A DNA stretch of 40,382 bases from Methylorubrum podarium (GTDB taxonomy: Bacteria; Pseudomonadota; Alphaproteobacteria; Rhizobiales; Beijerinckiaceae), in NCBI RefSeq assembly GCF_022179745.1, contig NZ_BPRD01000182.1, forward strand, positions 1-40,382, written 5' to 3'. The notes below the pieces were generated by a model. That model was not told the DNA's origin, ran no database searches, and saw nothing but the letters and a program-made list of their open reading frames with translations. Of this stretch, positions 6,950 to 16,201 are shown piece by piece; position 1 is the first letter of the stretch; the number at the start of each line of letters is the position of its first letter. The translations under genes were made by a program, and so were the position numbers.

Positions 6950-8593
6950 ATGATCCGCGCCAGAGGCCATCACCCCGAAGAAAGCCGCCCCGCGCCGACG
7001 CCGTCGGCGGGCGCACCCTCCCGCCGGGACGTGATGGCGGCCCTGGCCGGCGCCGGCCTCGCCGCGGCCCTGCCGGCCGCCGCCGAGGAGGGAGCCCGGA
7101 TCCCGTCCTTCGCCGAACCTGTTCCCTTCGAGCCCGGTGTCGTCGAGCGCTGGGCGCAGGCGCTCGCGGCGCGGCCCTTCGACGGAGGCTTCCCGCCGCT
7201 GCCGCCGCCGCTGGCAGACCTCGATTACGACGCCTATCGCGACATCCGCTTCCGGAAGGAGCGCGCCTTTCTCGGCGAGGCCGGCGGGCCGTTCCGGCTC
7301 CAGCTGTTCCACCGGGGCTTCCTGTATCCGAGGCCCGTCGCGGTGAATCTCGTGCGCGACGGGGTCAGCACGCCGATCGCCTACGATCCGGCCCTGTTCG
7401 ATTTCGGCCGCACGCGGATCGAGGGGACGCTGCCGAGCGACCTGAACTTCGCCGGCATCCGGATCCACGCGCCGCTCAACCGCCCCGACCGCCTCGACGA
7501 ACTCATCGTCTTCGTCGGCGCGAGCTATTTCCGCTTCCTCGGCCAGGACCAACTCTACGGCCTCTCCGCCCGCGGCCTCGCGATCGGCACGGATGGCGAC
7601 GGGGAAGAGTTTCCCTTCTTCCGCGCCTTCTTCGTCGAGGTTCCGCCCGAGGGCGCGACGGCGCTGACGATCCACGCCCTGCTCGACAGCCCCTCGGTCG
7701 TCGGCGCCTACCGTTTCACGGTCGAGCCGGGCCGGAACACGAGCGTGCGGGTGAGTGCGACGCTGACGCCGCGGCGGGACCTAGCCACCGTCGGAATCGC
7801 GCCGCTGACCTCGATGTTCTTCATCGGCGAGACCGACCGCGGCCACAGCGACGACTACCGGCCGGAACTGCACGATTCCGACGGGCTGCAGATCGCCGCC
7901 GGCTCCGGCGAGTGGCTGTGGCGACCGCTCGACAACCCGCAGAGCCGGCGGATCTCGACCTTCCTCGACCGCGATCCGAAGGGGTTCGGGCTGATGCAGC
8001 GCGACCGCGCCTTTGCCAGCTATCAGGATCTGGAAGCCGGCTACGAGCGCCGCCCCGGCTACTTCGTCGAGCCCGAGGGGGCCTGGGGCGAGGGGAGCGT
8101 CGTGCTGATGGAACTGCCGACGGACAACGAGACCGCCGACAATATCGTCGCCTTCTGGCGCCCGAGGCAGCCCTATCCGGCGGGAAAGCCGGTGCGGCTC
8201 GCCTACACGATCCGCGCGCATACGGGCGAGGACCTCCACCCGAACGGCAAGGTGGTGAACACCTTCATCGCTGAGCCCGCCGCGAGCGGCGCGGCGCGCA
8301 AGGCCAACGCGGCCGCGGATGCCGCCCTCCTGCGCAGCCGGCGCTTCCTGATCGATTTCGGCGGCGGGGGCTTGGGCCGGATTCCCGGCGAGGCGCCGCC
8401 CGAGATCGTCGCGGGCGCGAGCCTCGGCCGCATCGTCGCGACCTCGATCGTGCCCAATCCCCATATCGGCGGCTTCCGCGTCGCCCTCGACGTCCGCCTC
8501 GACGGGCCGGGCACCACCGAATTGCGGGTCTATCTGAAGAAGGACGATCAGGCCCTGACCGAGACGTGGTCCTATCCCTGGAGCGCGGCGTGA
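6950..8593 (+). CDS. Periplasmic glucan biosynthesis protein, MdoG/OpgG-OpgD type, Tat-exported
   Basis: This 547-residue protein (ATG at 6950; a GTG at 6929 is an alternative) matches the OpgG/OpgD family, which shapes osmoregulated periplasmic glucans. The N-terminus has a twin-arginine signal (SRRDVMAALAGAG) followed by a hydrophobic stretch and an Ala-rich cleavage region (LPAAAEE). Family segments include YDAYRDIRF, LQLFHRG, LNFAGIRIHAPLN, FVGASYFRFLG, YGLSARGLAIGT and EFPFFRAFFVE. Later ones are SMFFIGE, HDSDGLQI, GFGLMQRDRAFASYQDLEA, YERRPG and NIVAFWRP. The C-terminal Ig-like domain ends near ETWSYPW. Tat export is shared with OpgD. It may act with a glucan synthase encoded elsewhere. 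The next gene overlaps its stop. Confidence 0.92.
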   Translation: MIRARGHHPEESRPAPTPSAGAPSRRDVMAALAGAGLAAALPAAAEEGARIPSFAEPVPFEPGVVERWAQALAARPFDGGFPPLPPPLADLDYDAYRDIRFRKERAFLGEAGGPFRLQLFHRGFLYPRPVAVNLVRDGVSTPIAYDPALFDFGRTRIEGTLPSDLNFAGIRIHAPLNRPDRLDELIVFVGASYFRFLGQDQLYGLSARGLAIGTDGDGEEFPFFRAFFVEVPPEGATALTIHALLDSPSVVGAYRFTVEPGRNTSVRVSATLTPRRDLATVGIAPLTSMFFIGETDRGHSDDYRPELHDSDGLQIAAGSGEWLWRPLDNPQSRRISTFLDRDPKGFGLMQRDRAFASYQDLEAGYERRPGYFVEPEGAWGEGSVVLMELPTDNETADNIVAFWRPRQPYPAGKPVRLAYTIRAHTGEDLHPNGKVVNTFIAEPAASGAARKANAAADAALLRSRRFLIDFGGGGLGRIPGEAPPEIVAGASLGRIVATSIVPNPHIGGFRVALDVRLDGPGTTELRVYLKKDDQALTETWSYPWSAA

Positions 8594-9102
8594 GCACCCG
8601 GACCGGGCGCGCCGCCGCTCGCCTGCCCGTGGAGATCCGGCCGGCCTGCCTCGCCGACCTCGACGCGCTGGTGGCGCTCGAACACGCCGCCTTCGCCACC
8701 GACCGGGCCGAGCGGCGGGCGATCCGCCACGCGATCCGCTCGGCCAGCATGACCCTTCTCGTCGCGATCATCCGGGAGCGGGCGGAGGGCGGCGAGGCCG
8801 AAATCCTCGTCGGCGCGGCCACCATGGAGCGGCGGCGCACCAGCCGCGTCGCCCGGCTCTCCTCGCTCGCCGTCGCCCCCGCCCGAACCGGCCTCGGGCT
8901 CGGCCGCCGGCTGCTCGAGGCGGCGGAGGCCGATGCCCGCGCCCATGGCTGCGAGCGGCTGCGCCTCGAGGTGCGGGCCGACAACGGCAGCGGCATCCGG
9001 CTCTACGAGCGGGGCGGCTATGCGCGGACCGGGACGAAGCCGGACTACTACGAGGACGGCATGGAGGCGGGCTGCTACGAGAAGACGCTGACCGGGGGCT
9101 GA
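8590..9102 (+). CDS. GNAT family N-acetyltransferase, RimI-like
   Basis: The gene starts at a GTG at 8590 that overlaps the stop of the glucan gene (GTGA), so translation is probably coupled; GGAG lies just upstream. The 170-residue protein has VEIRPACLADLDALVALEHAAF at its start, the strand VARLSSLAVAPARTG and the acetyl-CoA loop RTGLGLGRRLLEAAE. It closes with LRLEVRADNGSGIRLYERGGYARTGTKPDYYEDGMEA, here cited in part. The 'N-x-x-x-x-x-LYERxGY' segment is typical of RimI/PhnO-type GNATs. The target is unknown. The coupling to opgG hints at, but does not show, a link with glucan modification. Confidence 0.88.
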   Translation: MSTRTGRAAARLPVEIRPACLADLDALVALEHAAFATDRAERRAIRHAIRSASMTLLVAIIRERAEGGEAEILVGAATMERRRTSRVARLSSLAVAPARTGLGLGRRLLEAAEADARAHGCERLRLEVRADNGSGIRLYERGGYARTGTKPDYYEDGMEAGCYEKTLTGG

Positions 9103-9257
9103 CGCGCGGCGTCACCGTGGCTTGTGCACCGCAGCGCAGGTGCGCCAGCGCACTGGCGAACCGGAGGGCCGGATACAAGGTTCAGCCCACCCGAAGGCCG
9201 CTCTCGCGCTCATCGCACGGCGCTCCCGAGAGCCGCCCCCTCCAGACAGAGTCTCGA

Positions 9258-10346
9258 ATGCCCTCACTGTTCGACCCGATCACGCTCGGCGCGCTGAAGC
9301 TGCCGAACCGCATCCTCATGGCCCCGCTGACCCGCGCCCGCGGCACGCGGACCCATGTCCCGACGCCGCTGATGGGCGAGTATTACGCCCAGCGCGCCGG
9401 GGCCGGCCTCATCATCTCCGAGGCCACCGGCATCAGCCAGGAAGGACTCGGCTGGCCCTACGCGCCGGGCATCTGGTCCGACGAGCAGACCGAGGCCTGG
9501 AAGCCGGTGGTGAAGGCCGTGCACGAGGCGGGCGGGCGCATCGTCTGCCAGCTCTGGCACATGGGCTATCTCGTCCATTCAGACTTCCTCGGCGGCGAGC
9601 CGCCGGTCGCCCCCTCGGTCGCCACGGCGCCGGACCAGGCGCACACCTATTCGGGCAAGAAGCCCTACAGCCAGGCCCGGGCGCTGCGCGAGGACGAGAT
9701 CCCGCGCCTCATCGCCGATTACGAGCGGGCGGCGAGGAACGCCGTCGCGGCGGGCTTCGACGGCGTGCAGATCCACGCGGCGAACGGCTACCTGCTCGAC
9801 GAGTTCATCCGCGACGGCAGCAACAAACGCAGCGACCGCTACGGCGGCTCGGTCGAGAACCGGGTGCGGCTGGTGACCAAGGTCGCGCAGGCGGTGGCCG
9901 GCGTGGTCGGCGCGGACCGCACCGGCATCCGCTTCTCGCCGAACGGCCCGATCCAGGGCGTGGACGATTCCAACCCGCACGAGGTCTTCGGGCTCGCCGC
10001 CGAGATGATGGAGCGGGTCGGCCTCGCCTTCATCGAGATGCGCGAGCCGGGTCCGGACGGCACCTTCGGCAAGGCGACCGTGCCGCCAGTGGCCCCCGTG
10101 ATCAAGGAGCGCTTCGGCGGTCCGGTCATCCTCAACTGCGACTACGATGCCGCGCGCGCCGAGCAGGCGGTCGCCTCGGGCGAGGCCGACGCCATCGCCT
10201 TCGGCCGGCCCTACATCGCCAACCCCGATCTGGTCGAGCGCATCGCCCAGGGCCTGCCGCTCGCCAAGGACGACATGAAGACCTGGTACAGCCAGGGTCC
10301 GGAAGGCTACGTCGATTATCCGACGCTGTCGCAGAAGGCGGCGTAA
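9258..10346 (+). CDS. nemA: Old Yellow Enzyme family reductase (NemA-type alkene/N-ethylmaleimide reductase)
   Basis: The gene encodes 362 residues from an ATG at 9258. It is an FMN-dependent TIM barrel that reduces activated C=C bonds, and in related enzymes nitrate esters or N-ethylmaleimide, with NAD(P)H. The start LFDPITLGALKLPNRILMAPLTRARG is typical. The substrate pair His173/Asn176 lies in QIHAANGYLLDEF with the proton-donor Tyr178. RYGGSVENR follows, and the flavin-phosphate region is FGRPYIANPDL. This is the classical OYE branch close to NemA of enterobacteria and XenA/B of pseudomonads. No regulator is adjacent (nemR is linked in E. coli), and the 155-base upstream gap contains small dyads such as CGCCAG/CTGGCG. 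Confidence 0.9.
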   Translation: MPSLFDPITLGALKLPNRILMAPLTRARGTRTHVPTPLMGEYYAQRAGAGLIISEATGISQEGLGWPYAPGIWSDEQTEAWKPVVKAVHEAGGRIVCQLWHMGYLVHSDFLGGEPPVAPSVATAPDQAHTYSGKKPYSQARALREDEIPRLIADYERAARNAVAAGFDGVQIHAANGYLLDEFIRDGSNKRSDRYGGSVENRVRLVTKVAQAVAGVVGADRTGIRFSPNGPIQGVDDSNPHEVFGLAAEMMERVGLAFIEMREPGPDGTFGKATVPPVAPVIKERFGGPVILNCDYDAARAEQAVASGEADAIAFGRPYIANPDLVERIAQGLPLAKDDMKTWYSQGPEGYVDYPTLSQKAA

Positions 10347-10438
10347 CCCGAAGCGGTCCTCGGGCCGCGCGCATGATCGTCACGGGAGGCGGCCTCGCGG
10401 AAGCGGGGCCGCCTTCGTCCGTCCGGGGAGCCGAGTCC

Positions 10439-11122
10439 GTGAGTGCCGTCACGCCGAGTGCCACGACGCCGGAGGCCGTTCCCTACCGCCTCGTCGCCTT
10501 CGACTTCGACGGAACGCTGGCCGACACCTTCCCGTGGTTCTGCGCCAACCTCAACGACGTGGCCGCGCGCTACCGCTTCCGCCGGGTCGAGGCGGACGAG
10601 ACCGGGCGGCTGCGCGCGCTGAGCGCCCGGGCGATCTTGGCGGATCTCGGCATTCCCGCCTGGAAGGTGCCGCTGATCGCCCGCCACATGCGCGGGCTGG
10701 CGACCCGCGACGCGGGGCAGGTGCGGCTGTTTGCCGGCGTGCCGGAGATGCTGGCGGGCCTCGATGCCGCGGGATTTCGGCTCGCCGTGGTCAGCTCGAA
10801 CGGCGAGGCGAATGTCCGCCGGGCGCTCGGCGCGTCGGCGGGGCTGATCCGCCACTGCGAGTGCGGCGCCTCGCTCTTCGGCAAGGCACGTCACCTGCGG
10901 GCGGTCGCGCGGCAAGCGGGCGTCGAACCCGCCGCGATGCTGGCGGTGGGCGACGAGATCCGCGACGCGGAGGCGGCGGGGCAGGCGGGTTGCGCCTTCG
11001 CCGCGGTGGCCTGGGGCTACAACAGCCCCGAGGCCCTGGCCGACACGGGGCCGGCCCACCTGTTCGCCGAGCCCGGCGCGGTGGTGCGGGCCCTCGCGGA
11101 CCCGGCCGGGCGCTGTTACTGA
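10439..11122 (+). CDS. HAD superfamily hydrolase, phosphoglycolate-phosphatase-like
   Basis: I place the start at a GTG at 10439 with GGGGAG upstream, giving 227 residues; an ATG at 10373 is also in frame. The HAD motifs are in order: FDFDGTLADT (nucleophile D22, acid D24), VVSSNGE (motif II), a Lys in GKARHLRA (motif III) and VGDEIRDAEAA (motif IV). The helical cap lies between motifs I and II. The subfamily resembles Gph, which clears 2-phosphoglycolate, but other sugar phosphates are possible. The stop overlaps the end of the convergent bamE gene by seven bases. Confidence 0.82.
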   Translation: MSAVTPSATTPEAVPYRLVAFDFDGTLADTFPWFCANLNDVAARYRFRRVEADETGRLRALSARAILADLGIPAWKVPLIARHMRGLATRDAGQVRLFAGVPEMLAGLDAAGFRLAVVSSNGEANVRRALGASAGLIRHCECGASLFGKARHLRAVARQAGVEPAAMLAVGDEIRDAEAAGQAGCAFAAVAWGYNSPEALADTGPAHLFAEPGAVVRALADPAGRCY

Positions 11123-11613
11123 CCCGCGCGGGCGCCGGGGACGACCGAGGCGCCGGCGCCGCTGCCGAACGGCTCGTAGCGGGTCAGGCCGCGGAAGAGC
11201 TGGCTGAGGAAGGCGCGGTCGGCGCCGCTGGACGGGGTCGTGCGCTCGATGAAGTCGAAGACGCGTCCGTCCTGCAGGCCGTAGAGCGCGACGCGCTCCA
11301 CCTTCATGCCGGCATTGAAGTAGACCGCCGTGACCTTCTGGTCCTCGACCTGCTCGCCGAGGAACATCACCGTGCGGCGGGTGTTCTGGCTGATGTAGTA
11401 CCAGGACTTGTTGCCGACCGTGGAGACGGTGGACGGCGTGCCGAGGATCTGCAGCACCTGCTCGGCGCTCATGCCCGGTTTCACCGTGGCCAGGGCCGCC
11501 TGATCGATCTGATAACCGTGGCGGATCTCCTCGCCGATGCAGCCTGATACGCCGATCGCGACGGAGCCGAGAACGGCCGCGCGGGCAAGCGACGAGACGA
11601 GACGGCGCGACAT
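11116..11613 (-). CDS. bamE: Outer membrane assembly lipoprotein BamE (SmpA/OmlA)
   Basis: The 165-residue protein starts at an ATG at 11613 with AGGGGGG upstream. A lipoprotein signal ends in VSGC with the lipidated Cys at residue 25. The SmpA/OmlA core runs from about 30 to 115: GYQIDQAALATVKPGMSAEQVLQILGTPS, then NKSWYYISQ and VYFNAGMKVERVALYG (cited in part). It belongs to the BAM complex that folds outer-membrane beta barrels. The C-terminal 40 residues (PSSGADRAFLSQLFRGLTRYEPFG) are an extension common in alphaproteobacteria. It is divergent from the bc1 chaperone gene, a conserved arrangement in this order. A weak minus-strand promoter (TTGTCA 11731-11726, 17 bases, TACGGC) lies between them. 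Confidence 0.93.
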   Translation of the reverse strand: MSRRLVSSLARAAVLGSVAIGVSGCIGEEIRHGYQIDQAALATVKPGMSAEQVLQILGTPSTVSTVGNKSWYYISQNTRRTVMFLGEQVEDQKVTAVYFNAGMKVERVALYGLQDGRVFDFIERTTPSSGADRAFLSQLFRGLTRYEPFGSGAGASVVPGARAGQ

Positions 11614-11771
11614 CGGCCCCCCTGATTTTCTGCCAAAAGGGCCGTCATCCGCGGCGCGCTTGGAACGCGCGCGTCTTCGGACTTGCACCCTGGTCCGCGG
11701 TTGCCGTACCGCGGGGTTATGGCTTTGACAAGGCAAGCTCGGCCACAGCGCCGTCCGATCCGGTGGATCGC

Positions 11772-12332
11772 ATGATAGCGGGGCTTTTCCGCCGCGCCGG
11801 CCGACGGCGCGAGACGATCCGGACGCTGCACCAGCGGATCGGCGAGGCCGCGCGCCGGCCCGGCCTCTACACCGTGCTCGGCGTGCCCGACACCGTCGAG
11901 GGACGGTTCGAGGCGCTGAGCCTGCACGTCATCCTCGTGCTGCGCCGCCTCGGCCAGTTGCCGCCGCCGGCCGCGGACGTGGCGCAGGATCTGGTCGATT
12001 CCGTCTTCATGCAGCTCGATGCCTCGCTGCGCGAACTCGGCATCGGCGACATGGGCGTGCCCAAGCGCATCAAGAAGCTCGGCGCCTCGTTCTACGCCAG
12101 GGCCGGGTCCTACGGCGCGGCGCTCGATGCGGGGGACCGCGCGGGGCTCGCCGCCGCGCTCGCCCGCAACGTGCTCGACGGCGCCGACGCCGCGGCGGCC
12201 GGTCCGCTCGCCGCCTACGTCGAGGCCGCCGCTTCCGACCTGGCGGCGCAGGATCTCGATGGCCTGCTGGCGGAGGGGCCGCGCTTCCCCGAGCCGACCG
12301 GTGCGGCCGACGAGTCAGGAGACCATCGATGA
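11772..12332 (+). CDS. Ubiquinol-cytochrome c reductase assembly chaperone (CBP3/UPF0174 family)
   Basis: The gene encodes 186 residues from an ATG at 11772; a GTG nine bases upstream is in frame. The helical core RPGLYTVLGVPDTVEGRFEALSLH, then ADVAQDLVDSVFMQLDASLRELGIGDMGVPKRIKK, matches the ubiquinol-cytochrome c chaperone domain, with the family signature 'DxxFxxxDxxLRExGVGDxxVPKRMK' easily seen. In yeast the homologue Cbp3 assists cytochrome b assembly into complex III. It acts at the inner face of the inner membrane. The last four bases overlap the DUF177 start (ATGA), indicating coupled translation. Confidence 0.92.
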   Translation: MIAGLFRRAGRRRETIRTLHQRIGEAARRPGLYTVLGVPDTVEGRFEALSLHVILVLRRLGQLPPPAADVAQDLVDSVFMQLDASLRELGIGDMGVPKRIKKLGASFYARAGSYGAALDAGDRAGLAAALARNVLDGADAAAAGPLAAYVEAAASDLAAQDLDGLLAEGPRFPEPTGAADESGDHR

Positions 12333-12847
12333 CGCCGAAGCCCGCCGGGCCGCTCTCCCGCTCCGTCAACGTCGAGCGCCTGCCCAAGGACCGCGCCGAG
12401 ATCGTCGTCGAGGCGAGCCCGGCCGAGTGCGAGGCGCTCGCCCGCGACTTCAAGATCCCCGCCATCCGCGACCTCGTCGGCCGCTTCGCCCTGAGCGGCT
12501 CGCTGACGCGGCTGCGCGCGGATGGGCGGGTCGAGGCGGTCGTGACCCAGGTCTGCACGGTGACGCTGGAGCCGTTCGAGGCGAAGATCTCCGAGCCCGT
12601 CGAGGTCGAGTTCACCAATGCCGACATCCTCGAGGGCACCGAGGCGGAGGAGGTCGACCTGCCCGATCCGATCGTGAACGGGCGCGTCGATTTCGGCGTG
12701 CTGACCGCGGAGTTCCTGGCGCTCGGCCTCGATCCCTATCCGCGCAAGCCCGGCGTCGCCTTCGAGCCCGTCACGGTCGGCGAGGAGCCGCTGCCGTTCT
12801 CCGACCTCGCCGCGCTGCGGGACAAGCTCGGCCAGGACAAGGCGTGA
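12329..12847 (+). CDS. YceD/DUF177 family protein
   Basis: This 172-residue protein starts inside the stop of the chaperone gene. It matches DUF177 (YceD): the conserved VTQVCTVTLEPFEAKISEPVEVEF core with its single Cys, followed by an acidic stretch (GTEAEEVDLPDPIVNGRVDFG) and LTAEFLALGLDPYPRKPG. In most bacteria yceD precedes rpmF and plsX and affects 23S rRNA or ribosome assembly; a plant homologue is needed for chloroplast 23S rRNA. Here rpmF is absent from the cluster, as usual in alphaproteobacteria. A 167-base spacer separates it from plsX. Confidence 0.9.
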   Translation: MTPKPAGPLSRSVNVERLPKDRAEIVVEASPAECEALARDFKIPAIRDLVGRFALSGSLTRLRADGRVEAVVTQVCTVTLEPFEAKISEPVEVEFTNADILEGTEAEEVDLPDPIVNGRVDFGVLTAEFLALGLDPYPRKPGVAFEPVTVGEEPLPFSDLAALRDKLGQDKA

Positions 12848-13014
12848 TCCACAAGGCGTGATCCGCCCTCCGACGGGAGCCCGCGCGAGAAAGGGTTGAG
12901 TTTTTGTTTGCCCGGCGGGGCTCTGCCGCTATTTTGCGCCGCCGATTCCGGGGCCCGTGACGCCCCTTCACGCTCGCTGCCCGCCGGCTCTTCCCGCGGC
13001 CTCCCAAAGGAACC

Positions 13015-14085
13015 ATGTCGAACCGCGTTTGCATCTCGCTCGACGCCATGGGCGGCGATCATGGCCCCACGACCGTCGTGCCCGGTGCGGCCATCGCCCG
13101 CGAGCGGCACCCCGAGCTTCACTTCATCCTGTTCGGCGACGAGGCGGTGGTGCGCCCCCTCGTCGAGGCCGAGCCGCGGCTGAAGGGCGCCGTCGAGATC
13201 CGCCACACCACCGTCTCCATCGCCATGGACGACAAGCCGAGCCAGGCGGTGCGCCAGGGCCGGGGCAAGTCCTCGATGTGGCGGGCAATCCAGGCCGTGC
13301 GCGACGGCGAGGCCCAGGCCGCGGTCTCGGCCGGCAATACCGGCGCGCTGATGGCGATGTCGAAGATCTGCCTGAAGACCATGGCCGGCATCGAGCGCCC
13401 GGCCATCGCCTGCCTGTGGCCGACGGTGCGCGGCGAGAGCGTGGTGCTCGATGTCGGCGCCACCATCGGCACGGATGCCGAGCATCTGGTCGAGATGGCG
13501 GTGATGGGCTCGGCCATGGCCCGGATCGTCCTCGACGTCGAGCGGCCGACGGTGGGCCTCCTCAATGTCGGCACCGAGGAGATGAAGGGCAACGAGGCCG
13601 TGAAGGAGGCCGCCCGCCTCCTGCGCGAGTCGGAGCCGGCCAACTTCGCCTATCACGGCTTCGTCGAGGGCACCGATCTCGGCCGCGGCACCACCGACGT
13701 GGTGGTGACGGAGGGTTTTACCGGCAACATCGCCCTCAAGACGGCGGAAGGCACCGCCAAGCAGATCGCCTCCTACCTCAAGGCGGCGATGGGGCGGACG
13801 CTCTCGGCCAAGATCGGCTACCTCTTCGCCCGCCAGGCCTTCGCGGCCCTGCGCGAGAAGATGAACCCGAGCCGGGCCAATGGCGGCGTGTTCCTCGGGC
13901 TGGAGGGCATCGTCATCAAGAGCCACGGCTCGGAGAACGCGCAAGGATTCGCGGCGGCGGTCGATCTTGCCTACGACATGGCGCGCTACGACCTGATGCG
14001 CACGATCCGCGACATGCTGGAACAGACGCCGGCCATCGCCGCCGGCATGGATTCCGGGCTCGATGCGAGCCTGGCACAGAAGTGA
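13015..14085 (+). CDS. plsX: Phosphate acyltransferase PlsX
   Basis: The 356-residue protein converts acyl-ACP plus phosphate into acyl-phosphate, the first step of PlsX/PlsY phospholipid synthesis. The opening [12 protein letters not shown] is the family signature. Others present are [25 protein letters not shown] (cited in part), [55 protein letters not shown] and [17 protein letters not shown]. It is a peripheral membrane enzyme. fabH follows after 16 bases, so both are probably one operon. AAAGGAACC sits upstream of the ATG. Confidence 0.97.
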   Translation: MSNRVCISLDAMGGDHGPTTVVPGAAIARERHPELHFILFGDEAVVRPLVEAEPRLKGAVEIRHTTVSIAMDDKPSQAVRQGRGKSSMWRAIQAVRDGEAQAAVSAGNTGALMAMSKICLKTMAGIERPAIACLWPTVRGESVVLDVGATIGTDAEHLVEMAVMGSAMARIVLDVERPTVGLLNVGTEEMKGNEAVKEAARLLRESEPANFAYHGFVEGTDLGRGTTDVVVTEGFTGNIALKTAEGTAKQIASYLKAAMGRTLSAKIGYLFARQAFAALREKMNPSRANGGVFLGLEGIVIKSHGSENAQGFAAAVDLAYDMARYDLMRTIRDMLEQTPAIAAGMDSGLDASLAQK

Positions 14086-14101
14086 GAAAAGGACGGATCT
14101 G

Positions 14102-15094
14102 ATGGCGCATCGGCGCTCCGTCGTGGTCGGCTGCGGGGCGTACCTGCCCGACACCGTCGTCACGAACACGAACCTCGCCGAGCGCGGGATCGAGACCTCC
14201 GACGAGTGGATCGTCCAGCGCACCGGCATCCGCCAGCGCCACATCGCGCGGCCGGACGAGACCACCTCCGTCCTCGGGACCCGCGCGGCGCTCGCGGCGC
14301 TCGACGAGGCCGGGCTCTCGCCGGCCGACATCGACCTCGTGATCTGCGCGACCTCGACGCCCGACCACACCTTCCCCTCCACCGCGACCCAGATCCAGGC
14401 GGCGCTCGGGATCGAGGGCGGCTTCGCCTTCGACCTCCAGGCGGTCTGCGCCGGCTTCGTCTACGCGGTGGCGACCGCCGACCGCTTCCTGACCACGGGC
14501 GGCGCCAAGCGCGCCCTGGTGGTCGGCGCCGAGACCTTTTCGCGGCTGCTCGACTGGGAGGACCGCACCACCTGCGTCCTGTTCGGCGACGGCGCGGGCG
14601 CCATCGTGCTGGAGGCCCGCGAGGGCGAAGGCAAAGACATAGGAACGCGCGCCGACCGCGGCGTGCTGTCGAGCTGCCTGCGCTCGGACGGGCGCCACCG
14701 CGCCAAGCTCTACGTCGATGGCGGCCCCGGCTCGACCGGCACCACCGGCAAGCTGCGCATGGAGGGCCGCGAGGTGTTCCGCTTCGCCGTCGGCTCGGTG
14801 ACCGACGTGATCGAGGAGGCGTTCCGCGCCTCGGGCACCACCGCCGACGACCTCGCGTGGTTCGTGCCGCATCAGGCCAACCGCCGGATCATCGAGGCGT
14901 CCGCCGACAAGCTCGGCATCGCCCGGGAGAAGGTGGTGCTCACCGTCGATCGCCACGGCAACACCTCGGCCGCCTCGATCCCCCTGGCGCTCGACGCCGC
15001 CCGCCGCGACGGGCGCATCCGCGAGGGCGATCTCGTGATGATCGAGGCGATCGGCGGCGGCTTCACCTGGGGCGCCGCGCTGATCCGCTGGTAG
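14102..15094 (+). CDS. fabH: Beta-ketoacyl-ACP synthase III (FabH)
   Basis: The 330-residue protein starts at an ATG at 14102 with AAGGA eight bases upstream. It condenses acetyl-CoA (or another short acyl-CoA) with malonyl-ACP to start fatty-acid synthesis. The catalytic triad is visible: Cys116 in LQAVCAGF, His257 in PHQANRRI and Asn287 in [18 protein letters not shown] near the start and [10 protein letters not shown] in the middle are family signatures, and [11 protein letters not shown] ends the protein. It sits directly behind plsX, which links chain initiation with phospholipid synthesis. Confidence 0.97.
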   Translation: MAHRRSVVVGCGAYLPDTVVTNTNLAERGIETSDEWIVQRTGIRQRHIARPDETTSVLGTRAALAALDEAGLSPADIDLVICATSTPDHTFPSTATQIQAALGIEGGFAFDLQAVCAGFVYAVATADRFLTTGGAKRALVVGAETFSRLLDWEDRTTCVLFGDGAGAIVLEAREGEGKDIGTRADRGVLSSCLRSDGRHRAKLYVDGGPGSTGTTGKLRMEGREVFRFAVGSVTDVIEEAFRASGTTADDLAWFVPHQANRRIIEASADKLGIAREKVVLTVDRHGNTSAASIPLALDAARRDGRIREGDLVMIEAIGGGFTWGAALIRW

Positions 15095-15129
15095 GCCGAA
15101 GCGGCCTTCGCGGCCGGCTCCGATATTCT

Positions 15130-15176
15130 GTCAACCGCAAGGTTCTGTTGACCGTCGTCCCTCTGCCGATTAGCGT
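15130..15176 (+). promoter_or_regulatory. Dyad and possible promoter upstream of ihfA
   Basis: GTCAAC (15130-15135) and GTTGAC (15147-15152) form an inverted repeat with AACC/GGTT nested inside. The right arm overlaps TTGACC (15148-15153), which with a 17-base spacer leads to TAGCGT (15171-15176). The -10 match is weak. Confidence 0.3.
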
Positions 15177-15302
15177 GTTCGATCATAGAGATACACGGCG
15201 GGATCCTGTTTCGGGGCCTCGCCCGGCATGTGAGCGGAGACGGGGTCCGTGCGTCCTGAAGCAGCGGCGCGGATGCCAAAAACTCGGCCGAAGGGGGAGC
15301 GC

Positions 15303-15629
15303 ATGGCAGGCAAGACGGTCACACGCGCCGATTTGAGCGAGGCCGTTTACCAGCAGGTCGGCCTGTCGCGGGCCGAATCGGCCGCCCTGGTCGAGACCGT
15401 GCTCGGCGAGATCTGCAACTGCCTGTCCGCGGGCGAGACGGTGAAGCTGTCCTCGTTCGGCTCCTTCGTCGTGCGCTCGAAGGGCAAGCGCATCGGCCGC
15501 AATCCGAAGACCGGTGTCGAGGTCGAGATCGAGCCGCGGCAGGTCATGGTGTTCAAGCCGTCGAACGTGCTCAAGGCGCGCATCAACGGCGGCCACGTCA
15601 ACGGGCTCGACGCGGACGAGGACGAGTGA
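15303..15629 (+). CDS. ihfA: Integration host factor subunit alpha
   Basis: The 108-residue protein starts at an ATG at 15303 with GGGGGAG upstream. It has the HU/IHF fold: [25 protein letters not shown], then the [28 protein letters not shown] arm region (cited in part) and [16 protein letters not shown]. The intercalating Pro lies in IGRNPKTG. The alpha-subunit hallmark '[24 protein letters not shown]' is clear. It bends DNA with IHF-beta, which is encoded elsewhere. The acidic tail (DADEDE) is common in this order. Downstream lies a MerR regulator, a conserved alphaproteobacterial pairing. Confidence 0.96.
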   Translation: MAGKTVTRADLSEAVYQQVGLSRAESAALVETVLGEICNCLSAGETVKLSSFGSFVVRSKGKRIGRNPKTGVEVEIEPRQVMVFKPSNVLKARINGGHVNGLDADEDE

Positions 15630-15682
15630 TCCGGCCGGGCCGTCCCGGTCCGCTCCGGCACAGATCGGTTTGAGGCGCTGCC

Positions 15683-16201
15683 ATGGGACAGCCGATGGGA
15701 CGAGCGATGGGACTGCCGCTGGAATCCCCGACCCTCGAATCACCCGCCGATGAGGAGCGCGGCGAGAAGAGCCCCGGCGCCTTCCGCACCATCACGGAAG
15801 TGTCCGAGGAACTCGGGGTGCCTCAGCACGTCCTGCGCTTCTGGGAGAGCCGGTTCAGCCAGATCAAGCCGATGAAGCGGGCGGGCGGCCGGCGCTATTA
15901 CCGGCCCGACGACGTCGATCTGCTCAAGGGCGTGCGCCGGCTGCTGCACGGGCAGGGCTACACGATCCGCGGGGCGCAGCGCGTCCTCAAGGAGAACGGC
16001 GTGCGCTTCGTCCAGGCGCTCGGCCGCGGCGAGGTGGAGGTCGGCGCGCCGACCGGGGCCGACCGGGACGAGGAGAGCGTCGAGGCCGCCGCGGCGGATC
16101 GCCGGGCCCTGGAGGGGGCGCTCGCCGAATTGCGCGCCTGCCGCGCCCTGCTCGCGGGCCTCGATGAGGCGGATCACGAGGCGAACAACGAGGCTGCCTG
16201 A
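15683..16201 (+). CDS. MerR family transcriptional regulator
   Basis: The gene encodes 172 residues. The winged helix-turn-helix spans about residues 34-100: [25 protein letters not shown], the wing [16 protein letters not shown] and the [21 protein letters not shown] helix (cited in part). The C-terminal half is an Ala/Glu/Arg-rich helix that probably dimerises, without the Cys residues of metal sensors. This 'ihfA-merR' regulator of alphaproteobacteria has no known ligand. Three in-frame ATGs (15683, 15695, 15707) sit in a 12-base repeated pattern starting ATGGGAC, so the start could be any of them. GAGG lies upstream of the first. Confidence 0.85.
   Translation: MGQPMGRAMGLPLESPTLESPADEERGEKSPGAFRTITEVSEELGVPQHVLRFWESRFSQIKPMKRAGGRRYYRPDDVDLLKGVRRLLHGQGYTIRGAQRVLKENGVRFVQALGRGEVEVGAPTGADRDEESVEAAAADRRALEGALAELRACRALLAGLDEADHEANNEAA

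Noticed and set aside
9122-10436. A long frame running through the OYE gene into the HAD gene
   Set aside because: It is the +2 shadow of the OYE gene, Arg/Gly-rich, and only the HAD part has domain support.
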